Below are positions 20,283 to 27,967 of a stretch of 64,000 bases of DNA, in pieces. This stretch comes from Candidatus Desulfarcum epimagneticum (lineage in GTDB: Bacteria > Desulfobacterota > Desulfobacteria > Desulfobacterales > CR-1): NCBI GenBank assembly GCA_900659855.1, contig CAACVI010000001.1, forward strand, positions 425,179-489,178, read 5' to 3'. Both the position numbers and the translations under genes were made by a program. Under the pieces are notes generated by a model, which saw nothing but the letters and a program-made list of their open reading frames with translations, had not been told where the DNA came from and searched no databases. The number at the start of each line of letters is the position of its first letter. Within the stretch, counting starts at the first letter, position 1.

Positions 20283-20669
20283 TCACAGTATTTTGATATT
20301 GAGTGTTCGGGTTCTGGGGCCGTCGAATTCGCAGAAAAACACGCCCTGCCAGGTTCCCAGGACCGGCTGTCCATCGCGAATTTCCAAAAGCTCCGAGGCG
20401 CCCACCAGGACGGACTTGATGTGGGCCGGCGAGTTTCCCTCCAGATGCCGGTATTCGGATTCCCAGGGAATGATTTGATTTAAAATCATCACAATATCTT
20501 TTCGAACGCTGGGATCGGCGCTTTCGTTGATGGTCACGGCCGCCGTGGTGTGGGGAACATAGAGCATGCATATGCCCCCGGACGCCCCGGATTCGGCGAC
20601 GGCTCGCCGGACCTTTTGGGTGATGTCGATCATCTGGGTTCGGGCCTGGGTTTCAACCGTCAGGATCAT
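20283..20669 (-). CDS. yjbQ: YjbQ / UPF0047 family protein
   Basis: A 128-residue protein of the YjbQ family, members of which are described as having secondary thiamine-phosphate synthase activity; the true physiological role is uncertain. Signatures seen are HTTAAVTINESADPSVRKDI with its metal-type histidine, the middle HLEGNSPAHIKS, and GTWQGVFFCEFDGPRTR. The ATG at 20669 has an AAAAGGAAA site; the upstream extension is repeat sequence and not protein-like. It is followed after 5 bases by the siroheme decarboxylase gene. Confidence 0.87.
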   Translation of the reverse strand: MILTVETQARTQMIDITQKVRRAVAESGASGGICMLYVPHTTAAVTINESADPSVRKDIVMILNQIIPWESEYRHLEGNSPAHIKSVLVGASELLEIRDGQPVLGTWQGVFFCEFDGPRTRTLNIKIL

Positions 20670-20700
20670 GGGTCGTTTCCTTTTCGCCGCGACGCATTTT

Positions 20701-20740
20701 TTGATAAACTTGTAATAAATCACGGGACAGCGTCGTCAAA
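20701..20740 (+). repeat. Dispersed intergenic repeat, family A (copy 1)
   Basis: Contains TGATAAACTTG and CACGGGACAGCGTCGT, shared with copies near 32.3 kb and 37.6 kb (and, inverted, 31.2 kb). It sits between yjbQ and the dsrC terminator. Confidence 0.7.
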
Positions 20741-20775
20741 AAAAAAAGCCCCGCCTTATGGATATAAGGCGGGGC
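20738..20775 (-). terminator. Rho-independent terminator of dsrC
   Basis: A perfect 12-bp stem (GCCCCGCCTTAT with ATAAGGCGGGGC, 4-base loop) at 20748-20775. On the minus strand it is followed by a run of ten T. It lies 50 bases past the dsrC stop. Confidence 0.88.
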
Positions 20776-20827
20776 TTTGATGATTTTTTAATCACGCGAA
20801 AAAAACGCGCTCATTTAAAAAAACGAT

Positions 20828-21148
20828 CTATACACATCCGGTGGGTTTGGGAAGCCCGGCCATTTTACAGGCCCCTTTGCCCGGTCCTGAGGGGAACAGC
20901 TCATAGATGTGTTTCAGTTTAAAGCCGGTCAATTTGGAAAGCACCCGAACCATGGGCGCGATCTGGTTCTGCTCGTAGTACTCCTGAAGAATCTGGATGA
21001 CCTTGGTGTGCTCCTCGGTCAATTCCTCAATGCCTTCCTGCTCTTTGACGTAATTCATCCATTCATCGCACTTGCCGTCTTCGTAGTTTCCGATGAAACC
21101 GTCTTCATCCACTTCAAACGTTTTGCCATCAAACTCAACTGTCGCCAT
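20828..21148 (-). CDS. dsrC: Sulfur relay protein DsrC
   Basis: The small substrate protein of dissimilatory sulfite reductase; it carries sulfur as a trisulfide between two cysteines, which is then reduced by a membrane or cytosolic disulfide reductase. The 106-residue protein ends CKMAGLPKPTGCV: the penultimate Cys105 and Cys94 (ten residues between) are both present, marking true DsrC rather than a TusE or RspA-like relative. An AAGGAGG site precedes the ATG. It has its own promoter and terminator but lies just downstream of the Hdr/Flx operon, the type of complex proposed to act on DsrC or an equivalent disulfide. Confidence 0.95.
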   Translation of the reverse strand: MATVEFDGKTFEVDEDGFIGNYEDGKCDEWMNYVKEQEGIEELTEEHTKVIQILQEYYEQNQIAPMVRVLSKLTGFKLKHIYELFPSGPGKGACKMAGLPKPTGCV

Positions 21149-21254
21149 GTGACTTATCCTCCTTGATTTTTAAATGTCTTTCGTTTTGCTTCCTTTATTT
21201 CTATTTCCGTTTCAGGCGAGTCGCCTTTTATCTTTTATTTTTTATAAAGCATGT

Positions 21255-21283
21255 TTTCTACCAAACCGCCGGATTTTTGTCAA
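21255..21283 (-). promoter_or_regulatory. Candidate promoter of dsrC
   Basis: Minus strand TTGACA (21283-21278) and TAGAAA (21260-21255), 17-base spacer, about 105 bases before the dsrC start and downstream of the flxA terminator. Confidence 0.55.
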
Positions 21284-21305
21284 CATGAAAAAAAGTTAAT
21301 TTTTT

Positions 21306-21338
21306 CAAAAAAGCCGGGTTCATTGCGCCCAAACCCGG
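21306..21338 (-). terminator. Terminator at the end of the Hdr/Flx operon
   Basis: Stem CCGGGTT/AACCCGG with an 11-base loop, followed on the minus strand by CTTTTTTG, 24 bases past the flxA stop. It separates this operon from dsrC. Confidence 0.7.
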
Positions 21339-21361
21339 AAAACGCCGTTTGGATGGCGTCG

Positions 21362-22207
21362 TCAATATTCCCGGGGGGTGGTTTTCAGCTGCTCCAGGGT
21401 GAACACCGGTCCGTCCTTGCACACCAGCTCTTTTCCGATGCCGCAGCGTCCGCACAGCCCGATCCCGCATTTCATCCGGTTTTCCAGGGACATGATGATA
21501 TGGTCGTGCATGTAGCCCAGTTTGTCCAGAACCGGCTGGGTGAATTTGATCATGATGGGGGGGCCGCATATGATGGCGTAGGTGTCTTCCCCGGCCGGGG
21601 GGGCTTTCTGCTCGGTGATGGTCGGGACAAAGCCCGTGTTGTATTTCCAGTCCGGATCGTCGGTGGCGTCCACCGTGATGTGCATATGGATGTCGTCCCG
21701 GGCCTCCCACTCCATCAGCTCCTCCTTGTACAAAAGCATCCCCGGGCTCCTGGCCCCGTAAACCACATGGATGTCTTTAAATTTGGAACGGTTGGCGGGG
21801 TCCAGCATATAGACAATGGAGGATCGGAGGGTGGTGAAAGCAAAACCGCCGCCGATGATCAGCACGTTTTTTCCCTCCAGCATGTCCCAGGGATACCAGT
21901 TTCCCAAAGGGCCCCGGATTCCCATAATGTCGCCCTCTTTCATGGCGTGCAGATGGGCCGTCACCTTGCCGGTCTTAAAGACCGTGAACATCACAAAACC
22001 CTTTTCCGTGGGCGATGAGGCGATCCCGATGGGAATTTCTCCGACCCCGGCGACGGACAGCTCGGCGAACTGGCCGGCCGCGTAGGCGAATTTTTCCTCG
22101 TCCCCGGGATTTAAAAAAACAAATTTGAATGTTTTAAGGCTTTTGTCCTCAACCGCGTCGATGATCTGATCGATTCGAACCGGGTAAGGCTCATATGGAT
22201 TTCGCAC
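21362..22207 (-). CDS. FAD/NAD(P)-binding, [2Fe-2S] oxidoreductase subunit (FlxA / hydrogenase-gamma-like)
   Basis: A 281-residue flavoprotein of the ferredoxin-NADP reductase/PyrK type. The FAD domain (residues 1-105) has FAYAAGQFAELS and PIGIASSP; the NAD-binding domain has VLIIGGGFAFTTLRS and YAIICGPPIMI. The C-terminal GIGLCGRCGIG with surrounding cysteines binds a [2Fe-2S] cluster, as in PyrK and AsrB. It is last in the operon hdrA-mvhD-flxC-flxB-flxA, where it probably takes electrons from NAD(P)H. In known Flx-Hdr complexes such a subunit works with HdrABC in electron bifurcation. The letter is by analogy; the fold is secure. Confidence 0.85.
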   Translation of the reverse strand: MRNPYEPYPVRIDQIIDAVEDKSLKTFKFVFLNPGDEEKFAYAAGQFAELSVAGVGEIPIGIASSPTEKGFVMFTVFKTGKVTAHLHAMKEGDIMGIRGPLGNWYPWDMLEGKNVLIIGGGFAFTTLRSSIVYMLDPANRSKFKDIHVVYGARSPGMLLYKEELMEWEARDDIHMHITVDATDDPDWKYNTGFVPTITEQKAPPAGEDTYAIICGPPIMIKFTQPVLDKLGYMHDHIIMSLENRMKCGIGLCGRCGIGKELVCKDGPVFTLEQLKTTPREY

Positions 22208-22219
22208 CGCTTACCTCCC

Positions 22220-23296
22220 TTACCGCGCCTGTTTCGCGTCTTCGGCCGGCTGATGACTGTTCATTCTTTCACAGACCTTCCGGATGTCTATGTTCACCGG
22301 GCAGAGGCGGACGCATCGGCCGCAGCCCACGCACATCACGCCGTCGTTGTATTTGTCCGGGTAATATTTCAGTTTGTGCATGAATCGCTGGCGCGCTCTC
22401 ATGGTTTTGGAGCTTCTCGGGTTGTGGCCCGAGGCGTGAACGCTGAAAAGGGGAAACATGCACGCGTCCCACAGTTTGTTCCTTTGGCCCGAATGGCCGC
22501 GGGTCTCATCCTGGATGTCGAAGCACCAGCATGTGGGGCACACATAGGCGCATGTGCCGCAGTTGAGGCAGGCAAAGGCCGCATCGTCCCAGAAGTCGGC
22601 GTCGTAAAGGTCCAGGATGGACTGGTCCAGGATCCGGTCAAAGGATATGGCGGAGGATATCTTTTTTTCCGCCCCGGCCTTCATGTCCTCCAGCTGTTTG
22701 GCGGCCTCCGGGCCGGCGTCGGTCTCCCATCCCGCGGCCTTTAAATAGGCCTCCCCTTTGTCGGTGATGACTTTGGCCAGGAAAAAATCCCCGCCGTTCG
22801 CCAGAAGAACATCCAGCCCGGATTCGTCAAAGGGGCCGGAGCCCACGCTTGGGCTGAAGTCCTCGGGAAGCGGGTCGTCGGCCGCCAGGCCGATGAACAC
22901 GCACGACTCGTAGGCGTCCGCCCAGTAGGGGTCTCGATACTCTTTGGTGTCGAAATTCTTTTTAAGGATCAGAAAAGAGGCCGCGTCGCAGGGTCGGATG
23001 CCGATGACGGCGGTTGGGGAATAGTCCCTTTCGGGCCTTTTCAAAATATCGCGATCATCGCTTGTTTCGTCCGTGGTGTATTCGAACATGGTCTCGGACT
23101 GGGGAAAGGCGATGGATTTGGGGGAAAGGACGGTGTCCGCCACGCTCAAATCGGGAAGCTCTCCTTTGTCCAGCTCCCGGAATTTTGAGGCGAACCGGCC
23201 CCCGGCGTCCATGACGGGACCGATGAGGCGGTATGCGCCCCTGGATTTTTCCAGTCCGGCGGGCCAGTCTTTTTTGTCTATTTTGATGATTTTCAT
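22220..23296 (-). CDS. 4Fe-4S subunit, AsrA / FlxB-like
   Basis: A 358-residue iron-sulfur protein resembling anaerobic sulfite reductase subunit A and hydrogenase beta-type subunits. Two C-terminal clusters are seen: CLNCGTCAYVCPTCWCFD and CVGCGRCVRLCPVNIDIRK. An IGIRPCDAASFLILKKNF segment is typical of this family. The N-terminal ~220 residues form the non-cluster domain. It starts 16 bases after flxC and precedes flxA by 12, so it should bridge flavoprotein FlxA and the remaining iron-sulfur subunits. Confidence 0.83.
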   Translation of the reverse strand: MKIIKIDKKDWPAGLEKSRGAYRLIGPVMDAGGRFASKFRELDKGELPDLSVADTVLSPKSIAFPQSETMFEYTTDETSDDRDILKRPERDYSPTAVIGIRPCDAASFLILKKNFDTKEYRDPYWADAYESCVFIGLAADDPLPEDFSPSVGSGPFDESGLDVLLANGGDFFLAKVITDKGEAYLKAAGWETDAGPEAAKQLEDMKAGAEKKISSAISFDRILDQSILDLYDADFWDDAAFACLNCGTCAYVCPTCWCFDIQDETRGHSGQRNKLWDACMFPLFSVHASGHNPRSSKTMRARQRFMHKLKYYPDKYNDGVMCVGCGRCVRLCPVNIDIRKVCERMNSHQPAEDAKQAR

Positions 23297-23312
23297 GTCA
23301 GTCCACCTTCAT

Positions 23313-24263
23313 TTATTTGATAAAATCATCCGGGTCTTCCGGCGCGAAGGCGTCCAGGGCCGGACGTTTTTCCGGAGAGAGGCCGGCTTCCCACCCAAAA
23401 AGATCAAAGCAGTCCTTTTCAAGCTTTTTGGTCAAAAGTCGCATATTGATTCCCACAGGGCACGACTGCTGGCAGGCGCCGCAGTCCGTGCAGCGGCCGG
23501 CGCAGTGATACGCCCGCAGAATGTGGAATGTTTTCACGTCCGCCGGATTTTCGGTTTTTCCCACCCACTGGGGCGCGGATTCATCCACAAAACACTCGGG
23601 GCAGTAGCACAGGGGGCAGGCGTTCCGGCAGGCGTAGCAGCGGATGCACGGGGCGAAGAGATTGTCGAAAAATTCCTGTCTCCCGGCCGAATCCATCTCC
23701 TCGATCTCCCGGATCTCCTCCCATCGGTCCACGCCGGTCTGTTCCTGAACGGGCTCGCCCGCCATTTCGTCATGGATCACGGGATTTTGGTGGGCGCACG
23801 CCGCGCAGTTTTTCCGGAGAACCTCTTTTTTGTCCAGGGTCTTTTCAAAACCGGCGCCTTTGACCGTCACCTTGTCCCCGTCCTCAACAGCCTCGACGAT
23901 CTCGGCCGGGCACATTTCGACGACTTTGCGCCTGTCGATCATGCCTTCGCACGGAACCCCGATGACAAAGAGGTTGTCCCTTTTGACTTTGTTCTCCACA
24001 ATGTGGGTGACCAGGTTTCTGGAGTCGCATCCTTTGGCGATGACGGCCGCTTTTTTGTCCCCGATCCCGGTGAGGTAGTTGGCCAGGTTGATCCCGCAGG
24101 AGCCGTCCCACACCAGGGTCTCGACGTCCTCGGGCTTTGTGATCATGCACGGCTCGTTTGACAGGGGCATGGTCCCTTTCCGAAAGCCGATGACCATGTC
24201 CGCCTCGCCGTCCGCCAGAATCCGTTTTGATATCTCTTTGATCTTGTCGATATATCCTGTCAT
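23313..24263 (-). CDS. 4Fe-4S subunit, FlxC / F420-dehydrogenase-beta-like
   Basis: A 316-residue cytosolic iron-sulfur protein. A middle cysteine cluster (ACAHQNP region) and two C-terminal motifs, CIRCYACRNACPLCYCPEC and CTDCGACQQSCPVGINMR, are present. The N-terminal portion (DMVIGFRKGTM, KGCDSRNLVTHIVEN) resembles FrhB/FdhB-type subunits. Its ATG comes 1 base after the mvhD TAA, so the two are coupled. It probably passes electrons within an Flx-type complex. The individual role is by analogy with operon position. Confidence 0.78.
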   Translation of the reverse strand: MTGYIDKIKEISKRILADGEADMVIGFRKGTMPLSNEPCMITKPEDVETLVWDGSCGINLANYLTGIGDKKAAVIAKGCDSRNLVTHIVENKVKRDNLFVIGVPCEGMIDRRKVVEMCPAEIVEAVEDGDKVTVKGAGFEKTLDKKEVLRKNCAACAHQNPVIHDEMAGEPVQEQTGVDRWEEIREIEEMDSAGRQEFFDNLFAPCIRCYACRNACPLCYCPECFVDESAPQWVGKTENPADVKTFHILRAYHCAGRCTDCGACQQSCPVGINMRLLTKKLEKDCFDLFGWEAGLSPEKRPALDAFAPEDPDDFIK

Positions 24264-24264
24264 A

Positions 24265-24702
24265 TTAAGCCACCTCGCCCCGGTCGCGGTTGTTTAAAAA
24301 CGTTTTGCCGGGGCCCAGTTTTTTGATGGACTCCGTGACGTCGTTGACCACATCGATGAACTTGGTCGATTCGGCTGAGGATATCCATGAGAATTGCAGG
24401 CGATCGGGCTCAAGCCCCATGTATTCCATCAGGTTTTTGAAAAGGGCGAACTTTCTTCTTGCGTAATAATTACCTTCCAGGTAATGGCATTCGCCGGGAT
24501 GTCACCCGGACACCCACACGCCGTCCGCGCCTTCCCTGAGCGCGGCCAGAAAAAATTTCGGACTCATGCGCCCGGTGCAGGGAATGCGGATGACCCGGAT
24601 GTTCGGGGGATATTCCATCCGGCTGACGCCGGCCAGATCGGCGGCGCCGTAGCTGCACCAGCTGCATAGAAAACTGGTGATTTTGGGTTCCCAATCAGAC
24701 AT
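24265..24702 (-). CDS. mvhD: MvhD/FlxD-like iron-sulfur subunit, selenoprotein
   Basis: A 145-residue subunit that links HdrA to its electron donor in Mvh-Hdr and Flx-Hdr complexes. Read through the in-frame TGA at 24502-24504, the protein is continuous: [15 protein letters not shown], then IPCTGRM, then GADGVWVSG-Sec67-HPGDCHYLEGN and on to a TAA. In cysteine homologues the same position is Cys in GCHPGDCHY, so selenocysteine is the simple reading. A hairpin begins 16 bases after the TGA. An AAGGAG site precedes the ATG. Calling the gene from start to first stop would give a useless 66-residue piece. It follows hdrA by 63 bases and is coupled to flxC. Confidence 0.9.
24469..24485 (-). promoter_or_regulatory. 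SECIS-like hairpin of mvhD
   Basis: On the mRNA a perfect 6-bp stem AUUACC/GGUAAU with loop UGGAA starts 16 bases after the UGA. Spacing fits bacterial SECIS elements; the sequence also encodes HYLEGN, so coding constraint contributes. Confidence 0.55.
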
Positions 24703-24728
24703 GTTTTTCTCCTTATCTTATTTAAACG

Positions 24729-24745
24729 GCCCGTTTCAAACGGGC
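24729..24745 (-). other. Intercistronic hairpin between hdrA and mvhD
   Basis: A perfect inverted repeat GCCCGTTT / AAACGGGC with one base between, with no T-run after it, in the 63-base gap. Too tight to be a simple terminator; it may stabilise or process the mRNA. Confidence 0.4.
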
Positions 24746-24765
24746 TGTTTTAAGCGAGCCGCAGT

Positions 24766-27700
24766 TTAAGCGGACTGGTTCATGGCGCTGATCTGGGCCA
24801 TGATCTGGTCGTTGTCGAATCCTTTGAGATGAATGGCTCCGGAGCGGCACGAGGCCACGCACAGTCCGCATCCTTTGCACAGAACGGGATTGACCTGGGC
24901 CTTTCCTGTAAACGGCCCCTCCTCCAGGAAGCTCGGCGCGGAATAGGGGCACAGGGACACGCAGACCCCGCACTCGGCGCATTTGGCCGGCTCGGTTTCG
25001 GCGATGGCCCCGCTGGTGAAAATGTTTTTCCGGGAAAGAAGGGTCAGCGCCCGGGAGGCCGCCGCCTGGGCCTGGGCCACGGCTTCGTCCATCGGTTTGG
25101 GGTAATGGGCCAGGCCGCATAAAAACACCCCGTCCGTGGCGAACTCCGACGGCCCCAGTTTGGCGTGCCGCTCCACAAAGAACCCATCCTCGTTTATGGG
25201 CACCTTGAAAAACTGGGCCAGCTCCTCGTTGTCCCCGGGCACAATGGCCGAGGCCAGGGACAACAGTCCGGCGCCTTTCAGGGTCAGGATTTTTCCCAGG
25301 ATGGGGTTTTTCACCGACACCTGGATTTTCCCGTCCACGATATCCACTTTGGGCTTGTCCTCCGGGGTATAGCGGATAAAGCGGACCCCTTTGGCCCGGG
25401 CCTCTTTGTACAGCGACTCCCGCTCCCCGTATGTGCGGATGTCCCGGTAAAGAATGTATATGTTCATTTCCGGGTTGAGCTTTAAAAGCTCCAGGGCGTT
25501 TGTGAGGGAGTGGGCGCAGCAGACACGGGAGCAGTAGGGCCGCTCTTTTTCCCGGGAGCCCACGCACTGGATGAACACCGCCGATTTCATGTCTTTGAGC
25601 GACGGGTCCTCCTCCATCAGCTTCCGGTCCAGCTCCAGGCTGGTCACAATCCGGGGATCCTCTCCGTAATGGTATTCGGAGGGTTTCAGGGCTGAGCCGC
25701 CGGTGGCGATGATGGTCACGCCGTGCTCAATGACCTCCTGGGACCCTTCGGAGGCGTCCACGGTGGATTTGAAGTTGCCCACAAACCCCTCCACGCCCGT
25801 GAGCCGGGAGTTGAGATGGACATGAATTTTGTCGTTTCCGGACACGTCGTTTGTCAGCCGGGAGAGATTTTCCCCCACATCCTCTCCCAGGGCCGTGCGG
25901 CGCAGACTCAGCGCCTGGCCGCCCAGGCGGTCCGAACTCTCAATGATGTGGGTGTCATACCCCTGGGCTGAGAGGCTTTTGGCGACGGTCATGCCCGCGG
26001 CCCCGCCGCCCACGATGAGGGCGGTCTGATTCACCGTCAGCTCCGTCTCCGCCAAAGGCCCCATGAGGGCGGCCTTGGACACGGCCATGCGCACCAGGTC
26101 CCTGGCCTTTTCCGTGGCCATTTCCGGGTTGTTTTTGTGAACCCAGGAGTCCTGGTTCCGGATGTTGCACATTTCAAACAGGTACTTGTTCAGGCCCGCG
26201 TTCACCAGGGTCTCCTGGAACAGGGGCTCATGGGTCTTCGGGGTGCACGCCGCCACCACCACCCGGTTGAGCTTTTTCTCCCGGATGATTTCCGACAGCG
26301 CGTCCTGGGTGTCCTGGGAGCATGAGTACAGGTTGTCCGCCGCGTATTCCACGTACGGCAGGGTGGCCGCGTATTCCGCCACCGACGGCACGTCCACCAC
26401 GCCGGCGATGTTGATGCCGCACTTGCACACAAACACCCCGACCCGGGGCCGCTGCCCTGAGATGTCGGTTTCCGCGATTTTTTCAGGCGCGTGGGTCAGT
26501 GAGTTCCGGGCCGGCGCCAGTATTTCCCCGGCGGCCATGGCCGCGGCGCTGGAATCCACCACGGACTGGGGGATGTCTCTGGGGCCCAGAAAGGCCCCGC
26601 ACGCGAACACGCCCTTCCGGGACGTCTGGGTGGGGGCGAAGGAGGTCGCTTTGCAGAAATTCCCCTTTGTCAGCTCAACGCCCATATCCCCGGCCAGATT
26701 CGCCACCTCGGGCGGCGTCTCGAAGCCCACGGACAGAACCGCCAGGCTGAAGCGCTCCTTTTTCACGGCGCCGTCGGGCTCGGAGTAATGAATGATCACA
26801 TCCTGGGTTTCGGGGTCCTCGGTGATTTTGGAGACCCGGGTCCGGACAAAGCGGACTCCCTCGTCCTGGGCCCGGTTGTAGTATTTTTCAAAATCCTTTC
26901 CGTGGGTCCGGATGTCCATGAAAAATATCGAGGCGTCCATATCGGAGGCGGCGTGCTCCTTGGCGATGATGGCCTCTTTGATGGCGTACATGCAGCACAC
27001 CGACGAGCAGTATTCGTGGTCGCAGTGGTGGATGTCCCGGGACCCCACGCACTGGAGGAACGCGATTTTTTCAGGCTCGGCCTGGTCCGAGGGCCGGACC
27101 AGGTGGCCATGAAAGGGCCCGGTGGCGCTGAGGATCCGCTCGAACTCCATGGCGGTCACCACGTTGTCGCAGTCTTTATAATGGTAGTAGTCTTCCAGCT
27201 TCGAGGGGTCAAACGCCTTAAAGCCCGGGGACAGAACCACCGCGCCCACATGAACGTCCTCTTCGACTTCCTTTTGATCAAAATCCACAGCCTCGGTGGG
27301 GCAGATTTTTTTGCAGGCGCCGCATTTTCCATTTTTGTTCAGGTAGATGCAGTTCTCCCCGTCGATTCGGTACTTGAGGGGAACCGCCTGGGCGTACTCC
27401 ACGTAGGCGGCTTTTCGCTGGGCCAGGCCCTCGTTGTACGTGTCCACGACTTTTTTCGGGCATTTTTCGGCGCACGCCCCGCAGCCGATGCATTTGGACT
27501 CGTCAATGTACCGGGGGCTTTTCAGGACCTTCACCGTGAAGTTTCCTTCTTCGCCCTCTATGCTTTTGATTTCGCTTAACGTTCTCAGCTCTATGTTCAG
27601 ATGCCGGCCGACCTCGACCAGTTTAGGAGAGATAATTCACATTGCGCAGTCGTTGGTCGGGAACGTCTTGTCCAGCTGGGCCATGACCCCGCCGATGGAA

Positions 27701-27816
27701 GGACCCTTTTCGACCAGATGCACATAATATCCCGAATCGGCGAGGTCCAGGGCCGCCTGCATGCCCGTGATCCCCCCCCCGACCACCATGACGGATCCGA
27801 TTGTATCTTTTGACAT
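24766..27816 (-). CDS. hdrA: HdrA, heterodisulfide reductase flavoprotein subunit, selenoprotein
   Basis: The FAD- and [4Fe-4S]-bearing hub of heterodisulfide reductase complexes, site of flavin-based electron bifurcation. The ATG at 27816 follows an AGGAG site and begins [20 protein letters not shown], a dinucleotide-binding start. An in-frame TGA at 27637-27639 is codon 60, in the context NDCAM[15 protein letters not shown]; other HdrA proteins have Cys or Sec there. Reading continues for 1016 residues: ferredoxin motif [12 protein letters not shown] near 110, a first thioredoxin-reductase-like part, a second FAD module ([16 protein letters not shown]), and C-terminal clusters [12 protein letters not shown] and [11 protein letters not shown]. 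The doubled length is as in many Desulfobacterota HdrA. HdrB and HdrC are not in this operon. Confidence 0.93.
27604..27621 (-). promoter_or_regulatory. SECIS-like hairpin of hdrA
   Basis: On the mRNA a 6-bp stem CUGGUC/GGCCGG (two G-U pairs) encloses loop GAGGUC, beginning 15 bases after the UGA. The GGUC in the apical loop matches the fdhF SECIS loop recognised by SelB. Confidence 0.7.
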
Positions 27817-27907
27817 CAGTTTCTGCTCCTAAGTTATATAATAGTAAACATTATGGGATGGAGGCAAAGACAGGCCCCGCCTCTTTTTTTCATTGAAACA
27901 AACTGTA

Positions 27908-27936
27908 TAAATATAAACTGGGAAAGGGGTTGTCAA
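27908..27936 (-). promoter_or_regulatory. Candidate promoter of the hdrA operon
   Basis: Minus strand TTGACA (27936-27931) and TATTTA (27913-27908), 17-base spacer, about 90 bases before hdrA. Its -35 overlaps the -35 of a plus-strand promoter. Confidence 0.6.
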
Positions 27937-27958
27937 CAGAAAATCTTCATATTATACA
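27930..27958 (+). promoter_or_regulatory. Candidate promoter of miaA
   Basis: TTGTCA (27930-27935) and TATACA (27953-27958), 17-base spacer. Transcription would begin only a few bases before the first miaA ATG. Confidence 0.5.
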
Positions 27959-27967
27959 TAGACGATT

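Noticed and set aside
24265-24702. mvhD as a nonsense-mutated pseudogene
   Set aside because: Conserved MvhD sequence continues after the TGA, which stands at the known cysteine position and is followed by a hairpin; the next gene is coupled to its true stop.
24766-27534. HdrA starting at the first ATG after the TGA (MKVLKSPRY)
   Set aside because: It would drop the FAD-binding N-terminus that is encoded in the same frame just upstream; reading the TGA as selenocysteine restores the full family sequence.
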